Below, piece by piece: positions 21,807-28,726 of a stretch of DNA of 28,726 nucleotides (position 1 is its first letter; every line of letters begins with the position of its first letter). A program made the translations under genes and the position numbers. The stretch spans positions 1-28,726 of the forward strand of contig CAXXGE010000010.1 of assembly GCA_963677915.2 (NCBI GenBank), written 5' to 3'. The notes under the pieces are model-generated. The model searched no databases, was not told the origin of the DNA, and was given only the letters and a program-made list of their open reading frames with translations. The stretch is from G963677915 sp963677915. Its GTDB lineage: Bacteria; Bacillota; Clostridia; Lachnospirales; Vallitaleaceae.

Positions 21807-23022
21807 GTGAGGTATACGCTGGCATATAAAGTCAAAATAAAAAACAAGCAGATAAACAAAATATTAAGCATGACTTTGGACATCTACCGGGAAGCCCTGT
21901 CTTATTGTGTTGCGGTTTTCAATGACGAATACGACAACTGGAATACCCTGAAGGGAAAACAACGCAGCCATGGCAATGGGAAAGGTCATGTCCTATCGGT
22001 CGAACCTGGAAACGGATCCTAGGCACACATTGGGCATAAGGCATAGGGAGTTTCCGAATTTCTACAACAAGGAGCAGTTCAAAACCGATGTCTCAAAGGG
22101 CGTGACCGAATACAAAATCAAGGTATTTACCGGAAACACATGGGACTGGACAGCTGTTGACCTTAGAAAGACGGATCTAGCCTATCTCGAGAAACATATC
22201 TATAGCCATCCGGACCTGCAAAAGCAGTTATCTCCGAAACTGATCAAAAAGGGGAAGAGCTTCTACCTGCAGTTCAGCTTTCAGCTTGACACCAAGCTGA
22301 GCGATGCAATACCAGTCGACCAACGGATCACTGCTGTGGATCTTGGGCTGAATTCATCCGCAGTCTGTGCAGCGATGTGCAGTGACGGCACTGTCTATGA
22401 CCGGTATTTCAGCAACCAGTCAAAGGATAAAGACCGTCTCGGTCATTTGCTGAACAGGCTCAGGAAGAAGCAGGCACAAGGAGGCGCTTATGCCAGGAAC
22501 AAGAAGTTGTGGACACAGATAAACAACATCAACCGGCAGACAGCAGAAGCTACAGCGAAAGACATTGTGGATTTTGCTCTGCGCAACAAGAGCGATGTCA
22601 TTGTGCTTGAGCATCTGTCCGATATGCGGCCAAGAGGTTCCAGACGGCAACGGCTGCATCTTTGGAAGAAGAAGTATATCCTTCGGATTGTGACATCACA
22701 GGCCCACAAACACGGCATTCGCATCAGGACAGTCAATCCTGCCTATACAAGCAAGCTGGCTTATGACGGTTCAGGGGAAGTGGTCCGAAGCAAAGAGAAC
22801 TATGCCCTATGCGAATTCAAGAACGGAAAGGTCTATAATACGGACCTTAATGCGTCCTACAATATCGGTGCACGGTATTTTATAAGGGAATACAAAAAAT
22901 CCCTACCCGAAAGGGTATGGTCTCAACTGGAGACAAAAGTATCTTCGCTTGAGCAGAGAATACAAGGCACTTTGTCCTCATTAATTAGCCTGGATGCGGA
23001 ACTTGGGCTCCTTTCAGCCTAG
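21807..23022 (+). pseudogene. TnpB, frameshifted with an internal deletion
   Basis: The start is GTG 21807 (GGAGGAAGGG upstream). The first frame reads RYTLAYKVKIKNKQINKILSMTLDIYREALSY to about 21965, then homology resumes one frame over at AMGKVMSYRSNLE (about 21972). Compared with family members, some 40 residues (the stretch around RLIHKTK...FPSYLRRAA) are missing at the junction. The RuvC residues are kept: Asp in ITAVDLGLNSSAV, Glu in VIVLEHLSDMRPRG and Asp in YNTDLNASYNIGARY. The usual CxxC zinc ribbon between the last two is absent; only one Cys (ALCEF) remains, which is common in this TnpB subgroup as I recall it. With the deletion, the frame change and the separated promoter, it is inactive. 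Confidence 0.85.
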
Positions 23023-23082
23023 GCTTCTGAGTCCCTGCTGTATCTGAGGAAGAGCAATCTTAGTGGGTAACAAACCAAGAAG

Positions 23083-23116
23083 CCCCCACTTCAACGCCGT
23101 GGACGTAAGTGGTGGG
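23083..23116 (+). repeat. Right-end hairpin of the tnpB element (possible omega-RNA end)
   Basis: CCC (23083-23085) plus CCACTT (23086-23091) pair with AAGTGG (23107-23112), a bulged T, and GGG (23114-23116). This C-rich hairpin a short way after tnpB is the normal right end of IS1341-type elements and the 3' scaffold of the TnpB guide RNA. If so, the guide would start after about 23125. No other RNA evidence is available. Confidence 0.55.
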
Positions 23117-23145
23117 AGTATTCACAGATTCACATTCTAACAACC

Positions 23146-23170
23146 AAAGGCAGCGGTCTCCCGCTGCCTT
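23146..23170 (-). terminator. Terminator downstream of mscL (copy B of the repeated hairpin)
   Basis: AAGGCAGCGG (23147-23156), loop TCTC, CCGCTGCCTT (23161-23170): a 10-bp perfect stem. Read on the minus strand it follows the mscL stop by 21 bases and continues into a T-rich tail. It shares 25 identical bases with the hairpin at 18504-18539, plus similar AT-rich flanks on the left. Confidence 0.75.
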
Positions 23171-23191
23171 CAACAATACCCATATCCAATT

Positions 23192-23590
23192 CTATTTCTT
23201 AAGAAGATCCCTGATCTCGCCTAGCAGAACCTCTTCTTTGCTCGGTGCCGGTGGCGCTGGTGGTGCTTCTTCCTGTTTCTTCCTCATCCGGTTGATCAAC
23301 TTCACCATCAGGAAGATGACGAATGCGATGATGACAAAATCAATGGCTGTCTGAATGAACACGCCATAGCGGATTGCCACCTCTTCAATGTCGCCTTCGG
23401 CAGGTGCGATGACATACTTCCAGTTGTTGAAATTGCTGCCGACAATCAGTGATACGACCGGCATAACGATGTCGTTGACAAAGGACGCGACGATCTTGCC
23501 GAATGCACCGCCGATGATGATACCTACAGCCAGGTCGACGACATTGCCGCGGATAACAAACGTCTTGAACTCACCCATCATTTTTTTCAA
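23192..23590 (-). CDS. mscL: Large-conductance mechanosensitive channel
   Basis: A homopentameric inner-membrane safety valve opened by membrane tension during osmotic downshock. MKKMMGEFKTFVIRGNVVDLAVGIIIGGAFGKIV is the diagnostic N-terminal helix and first membrane segment. FVNDIVMPVVSLIVG follows, then the second segment (FIQTAIDFVIIAFVIFLMVKLINRM) and a cytoplasmic bundle (EEVLLGEIRDLLKK) after a Pro/Ala linker. About 132 residues, normal length. I start at TTG 23590, because GGAGG (23599-23603) is 8 bases upstream; TTG 23596 would be only 2 bases away and ATG 23581 or 23578 too far. It runs convergently to the tnpB element. Confidence 0.95.
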   Translation of the reverse strand: MKKMMGEFKTFVIRGNVVDLAVGIIIGGAFGKIVASFVNDIVMPVVSLIVGSNFNNWKYVIAPAEGDIEEVAIRYGVFIQTAIDFVIIAFVIFLMVKLINRMRKKQEEAPPAPPAPSKEEVLLGEIRDLLKK

Positions 23591-23642
23591 ATACAATCCC
23601 TCCAGACATAAAATATGATAATTTTAAGTTGCTTACTATATT

Positions 23643-23671
23643 ATTATAACCAAAGCAAATCGTTTCTACAA
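23643..23671 (-). promoter_or_regulatory. Promoter of mscL
   Basis: On the minus strand TTGTAG (23671-23666), 17 bases, TATAAT (23648-23643). It lies just after the stop of the upstream amylase gene, so mscL can be made independently. Confidence 0.65.
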
Positions 23672-23672
23672 A

Positions 23673-24919
23673 TCATTTGTCCATCAATAACACAAATCCC
23701 CACGGTTCCAGCTTCATCATGTCATAGTACCGGCTGCCCTTGACCTTGGCTTTCTTGCCTGCAAGATTGAACAACCCGATTACCACGTTGTCGTCTTTTC
23801 GCCTTTTTATTGCCAGCACATGCCTGTTTCCGGTCTTCAAGAATTCGAATGAGCCGCCATACTGTCCGTTCCACAGTGCGGGATTGTCCTTCTTCAGCTG
23901 ATTCAGATCCCTGTACAGCGCTTCGAACTTGAAGTCTTTCCAGTCGATAGGATCCTTCTCGAAAAACTCGATCTGCTTATCCAGCCCCGACTCCTGGCCG
24001 CTGTAGATCAGGGGCATGCCGGGCAGCAGATAGGACAGGACTGCCCATATCTGGAACCTGTCGCCATAGAGCTCTTCATCGCTGGCCACCCAGGTGTTCT
24101 TGTCGTGGTTGGTTGTGAACACCATGCGGTAGGCATCTTCGGGGAACGTGTCCCTGTCCTTTTTGATATGTTTCTTCAGGTCTTTCAGGCTGCCTTTTCC
24201 TCTGGCGAGCCTCTCGAAGCAGTCGTAGGTGCCCCAGTCATAAGTCATGTCGAAGGCTTTTGTATGGAGGGGGACTGTCGACCATTCCGCCAGCATGAAG
24301 ACAGGCTTGACCGCTTCCATCCTGTCCCTGGCCTGTTCCCAGAAAGTCTTCGGCAGGAGGCCTGCCACATCGCAGCGGAAACCGTCGATATCCGTTTCCC
24401 TAATCCAGAAGAGCAATGCTTCCGTCATGGCTTCCCAGAGGTCCTTCTGGTTGTAATCAAGGCCCAGCACGTCCTCCCAGGGCTCTTCCTCATTCTCTTC
24501 GTTTATATAAATGTAGTGCTTGAGTTCCCCGTTCTTGTCCTTCAGGTACCATTCGGGATGCTCGGAGACCCAGGCGTGGTCCCAGGCGGTATGGTTGGCG
24601 ACCCAGTCGATCAGCACTTTCATACCCATGGCGTGGATTTCCTGCACCAATGCCTTGAAATCCTCCAGAGTACCGAGTTCTGGATTGACAGCGGTATAGT
24701 CCCTGACCGCATAATTGCTGCCCAAAGTGCCCTTGCGTTCCTTTTCGCCTATTGGGTTGATCGGCATGAACCAGAGTATGTCCACACCCATTTCCTTGAG
24801 GCGGGGAGATGGGCCTTCATGGCATTGAAAGTGCCTTCTTCTGTATATTGGCGGGTATTGACTTCGTATATATTTGCATCTTTCGACCAGTCTACATGTG
24901 TGAAAATGTTCTTCGGCAT
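23673..24919 (-). CDS. GH13 alpha-amylase-family enzyme, one-base frameshift near the N-terminus
   Basis: A cytoplasmic alpha-glucan hydrolase or transferase with no signal peptide. The TIM-barrel motifs are MKVLIDWVANHTAWDH (region I), DGFRCDVAG (region II, nucleophile Asp), FMLAEWS (region III, acid/base Glu) and FTTNHDKNTW (region IV Asp). PGMPLIYSGQE and a short C-terminal sheet domain follow. ATG 24919 has AAAGGA 9-10 bases upstream and reads MPKNIFTHVDWSKDANIYEV, then TRQYTEEGTFNAMKAHLP. The frame then breaks at a C-run (G4 on the plus strand, 24803-24806) where one base is missing; adding it restores RLKEMGVDILWFMPINPIG. An open frame beginning at 24947 is the out-of-frame shadow of this N-terminus. 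About 415 residues when repaired. Exact specificity cannot be read from sequence. Confidence 0.85.
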
Positions 24920-24958
24920 AGTAGGGAATCCTTTCGTTTTTATTCATCGTACCACAAC

Positions 24959-24987
24959 TTGACGGACAGATACAACAGGGATATCAT
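24959..24987 (+). promoter_or_regulatory. Promoter of the carboxypeptidase gene
   Basis: TTGACG (24959-24964), 17 bases, TATCAT (24982-24987), followed by the Shine-Dalgarno TAGGAGGT and ATG 25008. The leader is very short (about 15 bases). Confidence 0.55.
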
Positions 24988-25007
24988 GGGAGTTAGGAGG
25001 TGCTGAT

Positions 25008-26687
25008 ATGAGTAGAGCAAGATATATAACGACAGCATTTGTGCTTCTGATACTTCTAATGACAACGACGATCCAGGGCTCAGAAGAGACCATTCCCTGG
25101 CCAGATCGTATCCAGGATATAGATACTGTCAACGGCTGGCTGTTCGACCTGGTGGACAGATACCCGGGTCTGCTGAGCGTATCCATCATTGGCTATTCAA
25201 CGGATGAAAGGCCCGTTTATGCCCTGAGATTGACAGATGAAAGCCTGCCTGCAGTAGGGGAAGAAGGCATCGAATTGAAGAAGCGGTTTCTACTGGAAGC
25301 CGGCACCCATGCGAGGGAAGTGGCCAATCCCTATTATGTTCTGAAAATGGTAGAGCTTTACTGCATGGATTTTGAAGATGAAAGCGTGATTCCCGAGTAC
25401 AGCATGAGAAGCATCCTGAGGCAGGCGGTCATTCATGTCGTGCCGATGAGCAATCCGGATGGCTATGCCTATGCTGTTTCGGGCAAGCCGTCCATCCGTT
25501 CAGAAGAGCTGCTGAATAACATGCTGCATATCTACGAGCCCTCATCCCATGAATGGTACAAGGCCAACCTGAACGGGGTGGATCTCAACAGGAACTATCC
25601 GGCAGTCTACTATGATGCAGCAACGGACAGCTGGAAGGACATCTTTGGCATGCCCAATGACCAGCAGTCCTTTATACCGTCAAGCATGTACTATGCAGGC
25701 AAGGAAGCGGCTTCCGAAATAGAAACCAGAGTCCTCAAGGCCTACGTCGACCAATACGATTTCAGGGCACTTGTCAATTACCACAGCAAGGGCCGTCTGG
25801 TGTTGTGGGGCAGATGGATGCTTTCTCCGTCTTTCAACAGCTATGTGAAACCCATTGCAGAAGCGATGGCCGCTGAATCTGACTATGAACTGGGAGAGAT
25901 GGCAGTTGTTGCCAGCGGCTATCTGAGCGATTACTTTGCCATGACAAAACTGAGGCCGGCCATCACTGTCGAAACGGGCACCTATTACTTCGATCAGGAC
26001 CTTAGAAGCGAATTCGAGCGTGTGAAACTGCTCCCCCTGATCGCTTTTACCGAAGTGCTGAAGGAGCCCTATGGAAGATACAGGGTCTACGTGGAAGGTG
26101 CCTATTACAGCGATTACAGAGACAGCGTCTATGCCGAAGCTTTCGCCGAGAAACTTGGAGGCGTTGTCGTGGAGGGAGACGGCGAGCCTGAAGCCTACTA
26201 TACCCGTTTTCCCAAGGCGCTTGAAGCGGTGGCGCAGGCTGGCATCGATATCGGCGGAGACGATGGACTCATGCCGGGCAGGATTATGACCAGGTCTGAA
26301 GCTGTCGTCATGCTGGCAAGAGCGGTTCCCCTTCTGAAAGAGGCCGTTCTGGCGGAATCTCAGCTGCCCCTGTTCAACTGGCAGCTGATCTACAGGCCGC
26401 TGATCTACAGGCCGCTTCCTATTGACGACATGCCTTCCTGGACAAAAGAGGCGGTGGAATCGCTGGGCCTTAAGCAGGCGGTAACACGCAACCAGTTCCT
26501 CTCCTTCCTTCTGCGGATGCTTGGCTATGTGGAAGGGGAGGATTTCAGGTACGACCACAGTGACGCCTATGCTCTGCGGCTGGGTTTGCTGACCCAGGAC
26601 GAAATGGATGCCCTGCATAAAGAAAGCCTCCTGCGGGAGGAGGCTGCGATGCTCGTGTATCGTGTTATAATGCGTCGATATCTCTAA
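25008..26687 (+). CDS. Secreted M14 zinc carboxypeptidase with C-terminal SLH-like region
   Basis: An exported metallopeptidase of 559 residues, likely cutting peptides or cell-wall stem peptides. The signal peptide is residues 1-24 (hydrophobic FVLLILLMTTTI). The M14 core holds zinc ligands His101 and Glu104 (GTHAREVANPYY) and His259 (LVNYHSKG), substrate-binding GVDLNRNYP (190-198) and catalytic Glu322 (AITVETGTYYF). After about residue 350 a different part begins (YRVYVEGAYYSDYRDSVYAEAF). It is followed by SLH-like stretches (FPKALEAVAQAGIDIGGDDGLMPGRIMTRSEAVVMLARA, MPSWTKEAVESLGLKQAVTRNQFLSFLLRML), which could tether it to the wall. A perfect 15-bp tandem repeat doubles LIYRP. Its last 23 bases overlap the aldolase gene on the other strand. 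Confidence 0.88.
   Translation: MSRARYITTAFVLLILLMTTTIQGSEETIPWPDRIQDIDTVNGWLFDLVDRYPGLLSVSIIGYSTDERPVYALRLTDESLPAVGEEGIELKKRFLLEAGTHAREVANPYYVLKMVELYCMDFEDESVIPEYSMRSILRQAVIHVVPMSNPDGYAYAVSGKPSIRSEELLNNMLHIYEPSSHEWYKANLNGVDLNRNYPAVYYDAATDSWKDIFGMPNDQQSFIPSSMYYAGKEAASEIETRVLKAYVDQYDFRALVNYHSKGRLVLWGRWMLSPSFNSYVKPIAEAMAAESDYELGEMAVVASGYLSDYFAMTKLRPAITVETGTYYFDQDLRSEFERVKLLPLIAFTEVLKEPYGRYRVYVEGAYYSDYRDSVYAEAFAEKLGGVVVEGDGEPEAYYTRFPKALEAVAQAGIDIGGDDGLMPGRIMTRSEAVVMLARAVPLLKEAVLAESQLPLFNWQLIYRPLIYRPLPIDDMPSWTKEAVESLGLKQAVTRNQFLSFLLRMLGYVEGEDFRYDHSDAYALRLGLLTQDEMDALHKESLLREEAAMLVYRVIMRRYL
26385..26414 (+). repeat. Tandem 15-bp duplication inside the carboxypeptidase gene
   Basis: CTGATCTACAGGCCG occurs twice head to tail (26385-26399, 26400-26414), in frame, giving LIYRPLIYRPL in the linker between SLH-like segments. 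Probably a replication-slippage duplication. Confidence 0.9.
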
Positions 26688-27699
26688 TCAGTTCATCCAC
26701 ATCCTCAGGCCTTGTAGCCCAGCTGGAGCAGAAGCGGATCGCTTTCATGCCATCTGCCATGTTCTGCCAGAGGTGGAAGGCGTACTTTCCGGCAAGCCTG
26801 TCCACATCGGATGCCGACAGAATCGGGAACTGCTGGTTGGTATGGGAATCATAGAGCAATGAAAAGCCTTTGGAAACAAGGGCTTTTTTAATGCGCATCG
26901 CCTGTTCGACTGCATGGGCGGCCATCCTTAAATATAGACCATCCCGGAAAAGGGTATCGAACTGGAGACCAAGAAGCCTGCCCTTTGCCAGCATGCCGCC
27001 CCTTTGCTTCATCAGATAGCGGAAATCCTTTTTCAGCTCGGGATTCACAATGACAACGGCCTCTCCGAACAGGGCGCCGGCTTTCGTGCCGCCGATATAG
27101 AACACATCGCACAGAGTTGCAATGTCCTCAAGTTCAAGTGTGTTTCCCACCGACATTAGCCCATAACCCAGTCTGGCACCGTCCATATAAAGGGGCAGCC
27201 CGCATTCACGGCAGACACCGCTAAGCGCTGTCAGTTCTTCCTTCGTATAGGTGGTACCGTTCTCAGTCGGATGGGATATATAGACCATGCCAGGCTGCAC
27301 CATATGTTCGTGGGTGGCATCCCGCCAGTGGCCTTCGTAGACAGCACGCACTTGGTCGGACGTCAGCTTGCCGTCAGCACTTTCGACAGGCAGGACCTTG
27401 TGGCCCGTTGCCTCGATGGCGCCGCTTTCATGGACGAAGATATGGCCTGTCGCAGCGCTGATGACACCCTGATGGGGGCGAAGCATAGAGCTGATGACGG
27501 TCAGGTTCGCCTGGGTGCCTCCGACGAGAAAATGGACATCAGCATCCTCCCGGCCGCACAGGGCCTTGATGCGAGCAGCTGCCGACTGGCAATAGTGGTC
27601 CTCGCCGTACCCGGCGGTCTGTTCCATGTTTGTTTCAAGGAGTCTCTGTAGTATTTCCGGATGGGCCCCTTCTGAATAGTCGCTTTCGAAACGTATCAT
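26665..27699 (-). CDS. Low-specificity L-threonine aldolase family (PLP)
   Basis: A fold-type I PLP enzyme splitting threonine or allo-threonine into glycine and acetaldehyde. FLVGGTQANLTVISS binds the cofactor phosphate, and TGHIFVHESGAIEATGHKVL carries the stacking His86. YMDGARLGYG holds the PLP-nitrogen Asp173, and YIGGTKAGALFGEAVV holds the Schiff-base Lys206. FCSSWATRPEDVDELI closes the small domain. 344 residues, standard. It lies 21 bases downstream of hprK on the same strand, with AGGAGG before the start, so it is likely in the hprK operon. I leave the symbol blank because ltaA/ltaE/glyA-like naming is not decidable here. Confidence 0.9.
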   Translation of the reverse strand: MIRFESDYSEGAHPEILQRLLETNMEQTAGYGEDHYCQSAAARIKALCGREDADVHFLVGGTQANLTVISSMLRPHQGVISAATGHIFVHESGAIEATGHKVLPVESADGKLTSDQVRAVYEGHWRDATHEHMVQPGMVYISHPTENGTTYTKEELTALSGVCRECGLPLYMDGARLGYGLMSVGNTLELEDIATLCDVFYIGGTKAGALFGEAVVIVNPELKKDFRYLMKQRGGMLAKGRLLGLQFDTLFRDGLYLRMAAHAVEQAMRIKKALVSKGFSLLYDSHTNQQFPILSASDVDRLAGKYAFHLWQNMADGMKAIRFCSSWATRPEDVDELIRDIDAL

Positions 27700-27720
27700 C
27701 CTAGTATGCCTCCTGTTTCA

Positions 27721-28632
27721 TCAGGAGCCCATCATGGACGCCTTCATGGCCTTGAGGAATTCCTGGGCCGTATTGTAGCCCATCTGGTTCTGACGCAGGT
27801 TGAGGGCGCCGATTTCGATGATGGAAGTAGGCACAACCTGTCCTGGCTTCACAGGGATGTTGATGACGGGAAGCTCCACGTCCATCAGCGTTTCCGTTTC
27901 AATGACTTCTCCTATGCCGCCATAGTTCTTTTCCTCGTCCCATTTGTGCAGGCCAATGATCATGTCGATGGTGGCCGACTGGCGGACGGCGCTCTTGCCG
28001 AAGAGGGAGTTCACATTGACGATACCGACACCGCGGCATTCGATGAGGTTCTTGGTCAGTTCCTGGGGCTCACCGATCAACAGGTGGGAACTGAGCTTTT
28101 TGATGACCACCACATCGTCTGCGATAAACAGGTGCCCCCGACGGATCAGGTCGATGGCAGTCGTGCTTTTTCCTATGCCGCTGTCACCCTTGATCAGCAC
28201 ACCGATGCCGAAAAGGTCTAGAAGGACGCCGTGGATCATGATTGTGGGAGCAAGCTGGTTCTGAAGATAGAGGGCCTGGTCCATGAGATAGTTGGAGGTA
28301 TGCCGTTCGGTAGCCAGGATCCACAGTTTCTTTTCTCTGGCATAGGCGATGATATCGTCGGACAGCTGCATGCCGTAGGTAAGGATGATGGCAGGGATGC
28401 CTGTGGAAATAAGGGTCACCAAGACGTTGTGGTAGTTTTCGGGTGTAAAGGTGTTTAACAGGGCGGTTTCACCTCTGCCGATGATCTGTATTCTTTTTGG
28501 ATCGAAATGGCCGTAAAAACCGCTCAGCTGCATACCGCACCGGTTGACATCGGGTATGGTGATATCCATTTCGGCAGGGCCTTCGGATATGACTTCAAGT
28601 TTGAATGCATCGATGAGTTGGATTATATTCAT
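27721..28632 (-). CDS. hprK: HPr kinase/phosphorylase
   Basis: The central sensor of carbon catabolite control in Firmicutes. It phosphorylates HPr on Ser46 with ATP or PPi and reverses the reaction at high phosphate. The N-terminal regulatory domain spans residues 1-130. The P-loop is GDSGIGKS (149-156), His134 (IMIHG) is the likely general base, FIADDVVVI gives acidic residues 171-173, and the HprK signature is IECRGVGIVNV (197-207). 303 residues, close to the norm. I start at ATG 28632, 5 bases after AAAGGA; an ATG-less extension to 28665 has no Shine-Dalgarno and is not conserved. It is upstream of the threonine aldolase gene; in many Firmicutes lgt follows hprK instead. Confidence 0.96.
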   Translation of the reverse strand: MNIIQLIDAFKLEVISEGPAEMDITIPDVNRCGMQLSGFYGHFDPKRIQIIGRGETALLNTFTPENYHNVLVTLISTGIPAIILTYGMQLSDDIIAYAREKKLWILATERHTSNYLMDQALYLQNQLAPTIMIHGVLLDLFGIGVLIKGDSGIGKSTTAIDLIRRGHLFIADDVVVIKKLSSHLLIGEPQELTKNLIECRGVGIVNVNSLFGKSAVRQSATIDMIIGLHKWDEEKNYGGIGEVIETETLMDVELPVINIPVKPGQVVPTSIIEIGALNLRQNQMGYNTAQEFLKAMKASMMGS

Positions 28633-28726
28633 ATATGTCCTTTCTATCGGTCGGGGGTGTGTCATAACAGTATATTATTATTCTAGCATTTACAATGACG
28701 CTTCTCAATGACATAGATAAATACTT

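Larger units (their letters stand above)
21124..23125 (+). mobile_element. Degraded IS200/IS605-family tnpB element interrupted by a small inverted-repeat element
   Basis: The proposed limits run from the end of the ATPase stump to TTCAC (23121-23125) after the right-end hairpin. Contents in order: left-end hairpin (21133-21163), promoter -10 TATAAT (21211-21216), LexA-like palindrome (21224-21235), first half of the leader, an inserted 520-bp element, then the broken tnpB and the right-end hairpin (23083-23116). No tnpA (Y1 transposase) is present, as in IS1341-type elements. The exact ends are inferred from structure, not from a target comparison. Confidence 0.6.

Noticed and set aside
23126..23145. 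A TnpB guide segment immediately after the right end
   Set aside because: Plausible in principle, but the exact element end is not proven and the tnpB is broken, so I do not annotate a guide.
24105..24962. Long plus-strand open frame opposite the GH13 gene
   Set aside because: No family resemblance, and the opposite strand encodes all four GH13 motifs.
25680..26618. Long minus-strand open frame opposite the carboxypeptidase
   Set aside because: Low-complexity His/Gln/Arg-rich shadow; the plus strand has all M14 residues.
27706..28221. Plus-strand open frame opposite hprK
   Set aside because: Antisense shadow of the HprK P-loop region.
28666..28726. Promoter of hprK on the minus strand
   Set aside because: TTGTAA and TATACT are present but only 15 bases apart, too short for a confident call.

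Overview
The window looks like a chromosomal stretch of a low-to-mid GC Bacillota (Firmicutes), probably an anaerobe of the Clostridia/Erysipelotrichia type. The pointers are an hprK gene (HPr kinase/phosphorylase), purine-rich Shine-Dalgarno sites with GTG and TTG starts, sigma-A-like promoters, lipobox lipoproteins and IS200/IS605-type tnpB remnants. I cannot name the genus. I see no rRNA, tRNA or CRISPR array.

Region 1 (1-13807) is a rhamnose-containing surface polysaccharide locus. It holds a polyprenyl-phosphate sugar-1-phosphate transferase with a one-base frameshift, two GT2 glycosyltransferases (one on the minus strand), and rmlD-rmlA-rmlC-rmlB for dTDP-L-rhamnose. A visibly AT-richer cassette follows: an ABC polysaccharide exporter (wzm, wzt) and a large protein with two glycosyltransferase domains. 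Next come a complete IS4-superfamily insertion sequence (10746-12783) and a second, diverged rmlB. The logic is ordinary: make dTDP-rhamnose, start a lipid-linked glycan, extend it, export it through Wzm/Wzt. The architecture is less ordinary, because two rmlB copies bracket the AT-rich transporter cassette, which suggests import of the cassette by homologous recombination at rml genes.

Region 2 (13970-15960) holds two adjacent lipoproteins: a seven-repeat DUF5050-like propeller and a protein with two tandem homologous domains. A strong terminator follows. Region 3 (16030-23170) is an accessory island. It has an HTH/PRiA4b-ORF3-like protein under a perfect-consensus promoter, a truncated tnpB joined to the tail of an AAA_4/RecG-like gene, an intact DUF234-type ATPase, and a Phd/YefM-Uma2 fusion with a likely self-regulatory operator. 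It ends with a 39-codon ATPase stump and a second, degraded tnpB element. That element's promoter has been separated from its gene by a 520-bp non-autonomous element with ~30-bp terminal inverted repeats and an 11-13 bp target duplication. Both tnpB promoters carry a GAAC-N4-GTTC palindrome just downstream of TATAAT, the core of the Gram-positive LexA (SOS) box. This is the most interesting regulatory signal in the window.

Region 4 (23170-28726) is housekeeping: mscL, a GH13 alpha-amylase-family gene with a one-base frameshift, a secreted M14 carboxypeptidase, and hprK followed by an L-threonine aldolase gene.

Three otherwise good genes (the sugar transferase, the GH13 enzyme and the IS transposase) each carry a single-base frame change. 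One may be programmed -1 frameshifting; the others may be real mutations or sequencing errors.
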